In this document: piece after piece, positions 54,035 to 62,737 of the stretch
How positions within the stretch are numbered: the first letter of the stretch is position 1
How the letters are laid out: the number at the start of each line of letters is the position of its first letter
Assembly (NCBI GenBank): GCA_037178855.1
Contig: JASJZC010000001.1
Location: 7,626,001-7,690,000 of the forward strand
Length of the DNA stretch: 64,000 nucleotides
Reading direction: 5' to 3'
From: Oscheius sp. JU75
Lineage: Eukaryota > Nematoda > Chromadorea > Rhabditida > Rhabditidae
Made by a program: the position numbers and the translations under genes
The notes under the pieces: model-generated
Seen by the model: the letters and a program-made list of their open reading frames with translations, nothing else
Database searches by the model: none
What the model was told of the DNA's origin: nothing

Positions 54035-55430
54035 ATGGAGGACCTCGTCGATATCAAGTTTCCCTCCAAAGATAGCTCTATCAGCGATGAGGAGAGCTTC
54101 GATGCCGAAATGGAAATCGCTGAAGTTTTCGGATCTCCACTTTGGAAGAACAAGAGTCCAATCAAGACAAAAGTGACTGAAAACAATGAAGTACGTCCGA
54201 AACAATCCGAAAAGCAGCAAGAGCCCGTCGTTCCGCAGAAGACTTTGGCCGAAAATGTTACTGTCTCAGGTAATAAACATACACCGATATCATTGTTTTT
54301 CTAGTAACTACAAGTGTCTCTTCTTCAAGCGGCTTCAGCTCAGCTCCTAGTCTAGGATATGGTTCTCTTTCGGCAACCGAATTCGGCATTACTCCATCCA
54401 CAACGCCAGTCAGTCTGTTCGGTGGAAATTACGTGTGCCGCAATGAACCGGTCCCTCTATTGCGTAATTCCCACGTTAGCGGATTCGGATGTTCCAATGA
54501 AGCGATAGCTCGTCTGTCGGGAAGACCTCGAAATGGTTCGTTTCTAGCTCTGGTGTGCACCATGTTGTTTATAGGACGTGGACGTCGAGCAGCTGTTTCT
54601 GAACGTCGTCAAGGCGGCTCAAGCCGATCGGATTCTCCACGCACACATGGTGATGTCCGAGACGGCACCCGCGCGAATGATTCCTTCTTGACTTCGCCGT
54701 CTGACGCCTCCAAGACGGCAGTCGGATCGAAAATTTCCAACAATAACAATGCTCAATATGCATTCAACCCGTTCACAGCTCCTCCTCCCAGTGCTGAACA
54801 GCAATCTGAAGCTAAGAATAAACAGAAAAGTAAGCTGTCCATGTTTACCTTACCTCTGCAGTTCTTTTAGCCAAAGCCGAACCTCGTGTTCTTGGAGGAA
54901 GACGTCCTAATGCGTTCGCAGACGACACAATCGCCGACGAAACTCCTTGCAGTACGTTTGTCTCTTTCTTTCTTGACAGCTGTCTCAGAGAGACGTCGTG
55001 TTACCTGCAATATCTGTTCCAAGAACGGTCACACCGGCGAAGATTGCTTCCGGAATCCAAAAAACCAGCAGAACCGCGAGATCATGCGTTGCTACAATTG
55101 CTTCCAAAAGGGCCACATGGCAATTCGGTGCACTAGGCCTCCAGGAGGGAGATCGGGACCGAAGACGCGAAAACCGTCTAAAAATGGCCGCAAAGAGCCA
55201 AAGTCCGAAAAGGACGTTGAAAAAGAAAAAGCCGCTGCGGCAATTAATATGAAGGTTCGCCTTCCTTCTATCGTTTGTTAAAGAGATTCTTGCAGGGACT
55301 CGAAGTGATTATGAAGCTAATGAAAGATAAGCACTTGAGATCGGAAACTGCCAAACAAAGCCCGCAGCTCTTTGATGACATGATGTCCTACATGCTCAGC
55401 CAAGTCAGCTTGAATGTCACTCCCAAATAG
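54035..55430 (+). CDS. CCHC zinc-knuckle protein, probable RNA-binding
   Basis: About six exons from ATG 54035 to TAG 55428-55430. The N-terminal two thirds is Ser/Asn/Gly-rich and likely disordered, with SSSGFSSAPSLGYGSLSATE and RGRRAAVSERRQGGSSRSD (an RG-rich stretch). Two CCHC zinc knuckles lie at about 55005-55135: CNICSKNGHTGEDC and CYNCFQKGHMAIRC, each C-x2-C-x4-H-x4-C. A lysine-rich segment follows and the C-terminal ~45 residues are helical (MKLMKDKHLRSETAKQ). CCHC knuckles bind single-stranded RNA; together with RG-rich disorder this suggests an RNP or germ-granule protein, but I cannot name an orthologue. The ATG is 3 nt after TTGATTGCAG. Confidence 0.8.
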
Positions 55431-55609
55431 TCTGCAGGTCGTTTTTGTTTTCTTAGAAATTTACATGTTGTCATAAATGTTACCGATCTTTAAAACTTTA
55501 TTGACGAAATATGAGTACAGTCATGATAAACTTTTGTGGCACCTTGAAGATAACCGAGTACAACCATAGAGATAAAAATTGACCATATTACAATAGTAGA
55601 GATAAAAAA

Positions 55610-57039
55610 TCAGTATTTTACAATCTTCTTGATGGCATCGAAGACCTTCCACTGGGTGGGCAGATAGAACGGCTCGTAGACATGCGGGAACGGCGTGTCG
55701 TAGCCGCAGACTCGTTCGATGGGGGACTCGAGGTTGAGGAAGCAGCGTTTCTATATCACGTTCGTGGACTGTGCAAATGAACTAGTTTACCTGGATTGTG
55801 GCAGCGATTTCAGCACCGAATCCGGAAGTGATAGGAGCCTCATGGGTAATAATCAGACGCCCGGTTTTTTGGACACTCTAGAAGAGGATTGATAGAAGAA
55901 ATGTAGCAAAAAAAGTACTTGAACGATGTGATCCTCATCCCAGGGCTGAATCGTGGCCAAATCGATGACTTCCGCAGAAACTCCGAGCTGTTCCTTGGCC
56001 AGCTTGGCCGCCTCGAGAGCCACATGAACCTGTGTTCCCCAGGAAACGATCGTGACGTCATTTCCCTCGACGAGAGTTTCGGCTTTGCCCAGAGGAAGAG
56101 TGAAATCGCCCGAAGGAACCTCTTCCACTGCGAGACGGTAGAGGATTTTTGGCTCGAAGAAAATGCACGGATCGGGGTCACGAATACAGCTCAGGAGAAG
56201 ACCTTTGGCCTGGGCCGGTCCGCGAGGCACAACGATCTGTAACCATGGTTTATGTCACACGTAAATGTAAAGGCTGACTTTGAGGCCGGGAGTGTGGGTG
56301 AAATGGGCTTCGGGACTCTGAGAATGGTAGAGAGCTCCGTGTCCGACAGCTCCCCAGGTGGCGCGAATGGTCAGAGAGCCGCAGTTAAAAAGGTCTCCAC
56401 TTCGATAGCGGTACTTGGCAGCCTCGTTGACAATCTGCGACATGGTAATTTGGTTATACGGTTAGATTTTGAATAAAAGTTACGCTTTGACTTTAGCGTA
56501 ACTTTTTTCAAATATTTTGCACAGAATTTACTATTCCTAAGAAATATCGACAATAAAGTGGTCAAAACATATACCTGATCATACGCGGGAAAGATGTAGT
56601 CTCCGAACTGAATTTCCGCGATAGCCGTGGCTCCAGTGACAGCAATTCCGATTCCGAAACCGCCAATACCCTGCTCGCAGAGGGGAGTGTTGAAGACACG
56701 ATCTTTGCCTAAATGAACACGTTTATGACTAAAAAAAAACTGAAGTGACGAACCGTATTTCTCTTGGAGACCAAGGGAGCATCTGAAGACTCCTCCGAAG
56801 GCGACATCTTCTCCGAAAATTACCTAGAATATGTAAAAATTCGTTTGAGCACAAAAACTCACAGCACTATCATCCGTCTTCATGGCAATGTCCATGGCGC
56901 TGTTGACGGCCTGACAAAGGTTCATTTTGGTCGTATCCGTGCCGGAGGGAGCAGCAGACGGCTGGAAAGTGAAATGGGCAGCCGTTCGCGTCGAAAGGAC
57001 CGTGCTCCTCAGCGCTCCCGACAGGATCTTCGACGCCAT
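55610..57039 (-). CDS. BCKDHB: Branched-chain 2-oxoacid dehydrogenase E1 beta
   Basis: About seven exons on the minus strand, ATG 57039 to TGA 55610-55612. Conserved E1-beta blocks are [100 protein letters not shown] and VSWGTQVHV. VFRCxxGL and HSQSPEAxFxHxPGLK separate this protein from pyruvate dehydrogenase E1 beta. The N-terminus ([20 protein letters not shown]) is a mitochondrial presequence. With the alpha subunit it decarboxylates branched-chain oxoacids from Leu, Ile and Val in the matrix. The ATG directly abuts TTTCACAG. ZC3H15 ends 174 bp upstream on the same strand, so co-transcription is possible. Confidence 0.94.
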
Positions 57040-57213
57040 CTGTGAAAGAATAGCATTAAGCGATAAGCCAAAACATGTTAAGTAGCACAGAGGCATATAC
57101 CAAGGTGAACGTGGGCGAAATTAGGCAAAAAAATAACAATCTTCATCAACAAAACCGGCTAGATTTACCCAAAGAGCCGATTCATAAAAATAGAGCAAAA
57201 GGGCGATGAGAAA

Positions 57214-58699
57214 TCAGCTGTTTGCCGCGGGGGCTTCTTCCTCATCGGATGAGTCGAGATCTTCGACATCGTCGACATTGAAGAGATCCTCATTGATGGC
57301 CATATTGGACACGCCTAAATTTGGATACTGTAGCTAAAAAAAGGTATAGACTGCAAACCTGCGGCGGTATCCTCTACAGCAGGCTCATCGTCATAGTCCA
57401 TTCCTTCGAATTTGAAGAAGTCGTCGTTGATTTCGAGGATTCTCTCGTCCGGCTGTAAAAAAAAAGTGAATAGTTAAGAAATAATCCAGGGCTTTACATC
57501 GACGTTCTCCTCGTCCTTGTCGTAGGCAACATCGTCTGCTTCGTCGTCATCGGCAAAGATCATGTCGGCGTTGAAGGTGAACAGATCGCGACCAGTCATG
57601 CCCAGCTGAAAACGCTTGAATTAGAACCGCTCTCTTCCAGAGTCGTTTAACTGTGACTGGTAAGAGGTTTCGACAATCATCAGTGTGCCAAAAAATGAAC
57701 TCACAGCCTTGCCCATCTTGATTTTCTCCTTCTTGGCCTTGACATCGGCCTCCTCCTTCTCCTTTCGTTCGCGTAGTTTCTTCTTCTTCCAGGCAACGAA
57801 GGACTGAAGGGTGATTTTGGTGAGATTTTTCGAAGACAGGGCAGCTCTCTCTTTCTCAATGAGTTCCTCGAGACTAATCTCGTCGGCCTTCTTCTGGTCT
57901 TCCATCTTTTTGCGATCCTTCTTCAAAATATAGCTGAAACGATGGACTGAAAAGAAATCAAAAATTCCAATACCCTTCAGGAAGACAGTGACGATATTTG
58001 CACTTGTCACCACCATTTGGACATTCCCAGAACCATCCGTATTTGCTGTCCTCGACGGCTTGAATGAAGTACTTGCACTAAAATTGGATTTAATTCGCGT
58101 ACAGTAACAGAACGCACGACAATAGAGGTTTGATTCCGGTTATCGGCACTGTGTTTCTGATCCACGACTTCCTTTAGTTTCGTCTCGTCCCAATCGTCCA
58201 TATTCTCTGCAGTAGGATGCGATATGCTGGAAACAAAACAATATTACCTTCTTCCTCCTTCAAATCTCGGCTGTCGACGTAGAGATTCTTCTTGGCAGTC
58301 TTCTGCTCGACGGCCAGATCATGGGAGAACTTGCACTTGTTTCCTTTGGTGCACATTCCCTGCTTGAAGAAGAGACAGACCATCGACTTCGGATCGACAT
58401 CTTTAGAGACTTTCTGCTCCACGGGCTTCAACAGCTTGTTAAGATCGAGTAGCTCGTCGCGCTCCTTGGCCTTCTTCGTTTCAGCCAGCTTCGCCGCATC
58501 GGCTCTTGGAGTTTGGTTTCGCATCGGAAATTCACAGTAATGGCAAAAATTGCTAACAAACCTGGTTTTGTACTTGCTGGACAAACTTCTGATTCTTGTT
58601 TCCCTTTTTGTTCTTCAACCCGAAGGTCTTGTCCTCAATGACCTTCTCCTTCCGCTTCTGCTCGGTCTTCTTACTGGGTCCTTGTGGCTTCGGAGGCAT
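57214..58699 (-). CDS. ZC3H15: CCCH zinc-finger protein ZC3H15 (DFRP1)
   Basis: About eight exons on the minus strand from ATG 58699 ([19 protein letters not shown]) to TGA 57214-57216. Two CCCH fingers are seen: [20 protein letters not shown] (about 58330-58390) and [20 protein letters not shown] with [11 protein letters not shown] (about 57985-58075). A lysine/glutamate-rich coiled-coil segment ([20 protein letters not shown]) and an acidic tail ([14 protein letters not shown]) follow. In animals ZC3H15 binds and stabilises the DRG1 GTPase and associates with ribosomes. A CTTTTTCAG acceptor lies 16 nt before the ATG. Confidence 0.93.
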
Positions 58700-59100
58700 C
58701 TTGACTAGTTGGTACCTGAAAAAGAGCAAAATGACGATAATATCGGCACAAAATTGAAGAAAGACAAGCTAAAAAATTGGGGCACTAAAAGAGCGTCAGC
58801 TTAGTTGGCGCAGTCCAAGTTTACTTGTTCCTGTCAATTACATTTCCCTCACTTGTGTATTCACTACAACAACAGCAAACAGAATGCGAAACCGAGTCAA
58901 TCTTTAGAACAAACTGAAAATGGATTTTCGGATTTTGTAGATTCAAATGTGCGCCTTTCACCCTGATTTTCAATCAGATCGTGGCGAGAACCTTTGAAGC
59001 TTTAGCGCGCGGGGTTCAAACGCTCTTTATTGACTCGTACAACTTGTTTTTTTTTTTTTACAGTAATCCACCCGGTTAAAGTGCGTTTTCAGGTGAAACA
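58700..59100. other. Divergent promoter region between ZC3H15 and SFT2
   Basis: This must drive both genes. GC-rich GCGCGCGGGG lies at about 59004-59013 and a T12-type run at about 59047-59059. The SFT2 side ends with GCGTTTTCAG shortly before the ATG. Confidence 0.45.
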
Positions 59101-59897
59101 ATGTGGGGGACTGGACGACAGAGCAATCCGGACACAGAAAGCGGGACAATTCCACCTCCAGCGACCTCAAATGTACTATAAACTGAGTGATTTTTTTAGG
59201 AGTCTTTTGTTCAAAGAAGACATCACCCTTATGAAAACGAGGTGTTTTACAGGTTCCGACAACATCAATGTCCTGGGATACGCGTGTCCAGTGCTTTCTC
59301 GGCTTCTTCATTCTCTCTCTCGTCAGCTCACTCTGTGTAAGTCACACTTAACAATTTTTTTCCTTCGACCCTGCTAGTTTCTGAAACTAAAAAAAAAGAA
59401 ATCTGAAACTACGACCGGAAAATGATTACGCTTGCCCGAAAAAGCCAGCCAAGAAAAATCGGAAATGATTCAGGCCAACTACCTCCTACTATTGATGCGT
59501 CTGACCGGCTTCTGCATAATGACCTCAATAGGAGCAGTCTTATCAATGACCGGATCAACATTTTTAATGGGACCCGTCTCCCAGCTAAAGAGCATGTTTC
59601 ATAAGAGTCGATGGCTGTCCTCGTCTCTCTACCTCTTCTTCATAATCATGTCCATTGTTTCGGGTTCGAATCCTTTGTCCCTAGAGAGTTTCAAGTTTTT
59701 ACAGGTCTCTGGCTGAAGAACGCCCCTCTTGCCATCATTTGTCTGGTGGGAGAATATACAGCACTGGCTTTCTACTGTCTCTCATACATTCCCTATTCAA
59801 GGTAGGTAATCTTCCAGTTTTTGTTACAGTCCGTTCTCTTCTACATACTCCAAATTTCAGAGAATTTCTCTCCCGGGTGTTCTGTTCCTGCTGGTAA
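59101..59897 (+). CDS. SFT2D: SFT2-family vesicle transport membrane protein
   Basis: About five exons from ATG 59101 to TAA 59895-59897. Four membrane segments are visible: VQCFLGFFILSLVSSLC, LLLLMRLTGFCIMTSIGAVL, SLYLFFIIMSIVSG and APLAIICLVGEYTALAFYCL. The hydrophilic hinge STFLMGPVSQLKSMFHKSRW and the ending SYIPYSREFLSRVF are the SFT2 family signatures. SFT2 proteins are Golgi tetra-spanning membrane proteins acting in endosome-to-Golgi retrograde transport. The short N-terminus (MWGTGRQSNPDTESGTIPPP) is cytosolic. The ATG is 9 nt after GTTTTCAG. It is convergent with the SSQ-like gene. Confidence 0.9.
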
Positions 59898-60182
59898 TTC
59901 ACGGATACCAGTGGGATGTCTGTATAAAGAGAAGATTCTGGTCGTGTCTACTGAAATCTCAAGCATAACTGTACTTAACAAGAGCTATTTATGAATGAAG
60001 TTTATTCCATGACACTTGGCGAGAAGCCAAAGACGAGGAGGGGAAAGACTGGAAAGACAGAAGTACAAGCTAGTCGACTGGACAAAGACAGAGTACGAGA
60101 CGAAAAGCAAGAAGAGTGGCAAAAAAAGAAACTAGAAGATAGGGAACAAGAATACTTGCACACATCTTTATTAGATGTCAGT

Positions 60183-61178
60183 CTACTTGGGAGAGAAGTA
60201 GGCGGACTGAGCTCCTCCACCGCAGCCAGCTCCAGATCCAGTTCCCAGGTAAACGGATTGGCCGGGGGTTCCTCCAGTAACTCCAGACGTCTTGGGAGCA
60301 GACTTTCCTCCGCCAGTTCCAGGGGCGCTGAAGTAGCACGACTGGTTTCCGAAGCCAGCTCCTCCTCCTCCGACACCGAAGTAAGCCGAGTTGGCTCCTC
60401 CTCCAGATCCAGACGAGGTGGCAGGGACAGGGATGGACGAGGCTCCTGCGAGGGCGGTCCTCGTCGATGATCCGGAAGGCAACCTACCCACAGCGGTCGT
60501 GGTAGACGGTCCGGAAGGAGCAGCTCCGAAAGCAGTCATTGTGGAGAATCCAGTGGCCTGAGGAGCTCCGCCAACAGCAGTCATAGTCGAAGGGCAGCTG
60601 GGCATCGAAGGAAACGGGGCACCGACTGCAGTCATGGTCGAGCGTCCGGGAGCAGCACCGACGGCCGTCATTGTAGACTGAGGAAGAAGGCCACCCACAG
60701 CGGTCATAGTCGACTGTCCTCCTCCGAGCGGGGCTCCTCCGGCAGCGGTCATGGTGGAAGAGACTGGAGCGATAGCACCGACGGCAGTCATCGTTGAGGA
60801 TCCGGTCGGGACGGGAGCTCCAACAGCAGTCATGGTAGAGCGACCAGGAACGGCGGTAATCGTGGCAGTAGACGATCCGGGAGGAACAGCGACAGGCGTA
60901 GTGGTTCCACCGACGGCGAAGTAGGCCGACTGGTTGGCAGATCCTCCTCCTCCAGTGACGCCGAAGTAGGCCGATTGCTGTCCAGCTCCTCCAGTAGGCT
61001 GTCCAGCTCCTCCAGTAGGCTGTCCAGCTCCTCCAGTAGGCTGTCCAGCTCCTCCAGTAGGCTGTCCAACTCCTCCGGATGGCTTGGGAGTGTAGCTACC
61101 AGCAGCAGGGGTGACTCCGAAGTAGGCCGACTGCTGTCCTCCACTTCCAGCTCCAGCTCCGAGATAGGAAGAGGTCAT
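60183..61178 (-). CDS. Glycine-rich sperm-specific protein, SSQ-like
   Basis: This single uninterrupted exon of 331 aa runs on the minus strand from ATG 61178 to TAG 60183-60185. It is built of repeats: QSAYFGV or similar at both ends (at least six), GQPTGGA five times, and about ten copies of STMTAVG(G/A)xP in the middle. Gly, Ala, Ser and Thr dominate, with no signal peptide or membrane segment. This SAYFGV plus STMTAVG composition is what I recall for the SSQ (sperm-specific family, class Q) proteins of nematodes, expressed in the male germ line; their biochemical role is not known. The opposite-strand Ser-rich frames are shadows of the repeats. A TATA box lies at 61224-61232 on this strand. 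Confidence 0.75.
   Translation of the reverse strand: MTSSYLGAGAGSGGQQSAYFGVTPAAGSYTPKPSGGVGQPTGGAGQPTGGAGQPTGGAGQPTGGAGQQSAYFGVTGGGGSANQSAYFAVGGTTTPVAVPPGSSTATITAVPGRSTMTAVGAPVPTGSSTMTAVGAIAPVSSTMTAAGGAPLGGGQSTMTAVGGLLPQSTMTAVGAAPGRSTMTAVGAPFPSMPSCPSTMTAVGGAPQATGFSTMTAFGAAPSGPSTTTAVGRLPSGSSTRTALAGASSIPVPATSSGSGGGANSAYFGVGGGGAGFGNQSCYFSAPGTGGGKSAPKTSGVTGGTPGQSVYLGTGSGAGCGGGAQSAYFSPK
60978..61082 (-). repeat. Coding tandem repeat, 21 bp unit, five copies
   Basis: The plus-strand unit CTGTCCAGCTCCTCCAGTAGG occurs four times without change and once with changes, encoding GQPTGGA on the minus strand. Near-identical units suggest recent expansion by slippage or unequal exchange. Confidence 0.9.
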
Positions 61179-61223
61179 GGCAACTGGCTCGATGTTGTAA
61201 TGGCTCCTGTTCCGAATCGCTGT

Positions 61224-61232
61224 CCTTTTATA
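61224..61232 (-). promoter_or_regulatory. TATA box of the SSQ-like gene
   Basis: TATAAAAGG reads on the minus strand 46-54 bp upstream of the SSQ-like ATG, a natural distance for a short 5' UTR. Palindromic AGATCT sites lie further upstream at 61418-61423 and 61506-61511. Confidence 0.55.
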
Positions 61233-61735
61233 CCGTTCTGGAAGATTAGATCGACAGGACTGTGTCCTAATTGCTTGTGCAACACCATTTCACAAACACA
61301 CTTTTACAAAGCTTTCGAAGAAGTTCAATTATAGCTAATTGAATTATTTCCAGACTCTACAGAGCCACCGTTGCGGCTGCTTGAGAATAACAGCCGAAAA
61401 CCATGGAGAGGTGCTGTAGATCTTCGAAGATGACTCGACTGGATGCGGTTCAAAGACAGTTCGAAATGGGCACGTGCGGAGAGACGGTCTAGAGAGCCCT
61501 TTGGAAGATCTAACCGTACGCCATTAAATCATCAAACAGCTACTAGTGTACTCAGGCCATTTAGGTGGGACAGTTGTCTACTGTTCTCTGGTTCCCACTT
61601 CTCCCAGAATGAATCGTTGTTTAGAGAGGTTCTGCTAGAGATCCGGCCAAATTCTACAACTTAACAGCGTTTGGCTAGGCTCGAAGTTCTCGTTTGAACC
61701 CATAAATTGGCGCGCATCTAGGTTTAAATGCCCAA

Positions 61736-61841
61736 ACTTTGTGACAGTAATTACTCTTTGCAAGTCAAGTCAGTTTGTGAGATGCGTCTCTGGGAGAACG
61801 CTGCTCCTGTCAGGGTAGCTCAACTGGAACAGCATCTACCT
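61736..61841 (+). repeat. Dispersed ~106 bp repeat, copy 2
   Basis: This matches 4399-4505 in the same orientation along its full length, with scattered differences. It contains TAGCTCAACTGGAACAGC, which resembles a tRNA A box. Confidence 0.7.
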
Positions 61842-62737
61842 AGTATCAGCCAAATTTATCTATCCAAAACCCTACCTTTCTGTCTGAATCTTCAACTAAT
61901 GATCAGTTCCTCATTCTGTCCGTCTCCAAGCAGCAGACAATAAATCATTTGGGAGTAAAAAGCTCGCTTTGACCCTGGGATAATGTCTCCGCGGCCTTGT
62001 CACTGTACTGGTCCTCTGCGTCTCTAGCCGCCTCTCTCTCACTCTCCGCGTTCCTTTGTTACTTAAACCCGGGCCCAGCTCGAGTCTTCTTTTCCTCTTC
62101 ATATTAGCGTAATTTTAAAACAAAATCAGAAAAGGTCCGTTTTATTGTAGCGTATTTTTTAAGGGAAAAAAATCGATACCGAATTTTACACTCCTGGGAA
62201 ATAGTCGTCCGCTTTAGCGTCTCTCGGAAACCACCCCCAATCCTATTTTCCTTTTTTCACAGCTAGGCACCTCTTGTTTAGTTTCATTAAAAATTGTAGG
62301 GCTGCTTAAAAATTATATTTGAAAATCCACCATTTTGTTTTGACCAATTTTGACCTAGAGTACTTGTCTAGAGAACAGTTGAATACTATGACTATTTTGA
62401 GCAATGCTCTTCAGCCTGCTTCTTTCTCTCACTCTCGTGTAATCAAGGGTTGCGGCAATTGATTCAATATTTGCTGTCTCTTCCTGTTAACACACCCTGT
62501 GTGTTTTTCGCATCGAGTTGAATGGGTCGAAACAAATCTCCACAGCCTATAGTGCTTGTACTTTTTCTCTGGAAACCAATGGTTAGATTCAGACTTTCCA
62601 GAATCACAAAAGACCCTAGCAGAAATTTATACCATTTCTACGCATAGTGCCTTGAAGAGTCCTTTTTTATGCACACACTAACTTGTTTGGGGCCACGGCT
62701 CTATGAACTTTTTACCGTTTCAATCTTTCAGCTCAAG

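Larger units (their letters stand above)
61179..62737. other. Intergenic region with a dispersed repeat
   Basis: This carries the promoter of the SSQ-like gene on the left, a ~106 bp dispersed repeat (61736-61841) and the 5' flank of the Groucho-like gene on the right. No other gene is recognised. Confidence 0.5.

Noticed and set aside
60975-61334. Serine-rich plus-strand frames made of SSSSRL repeats.
   Set aside because: They are antisense shadows of the 21 bp coding repeats in the SSQ-like gene.
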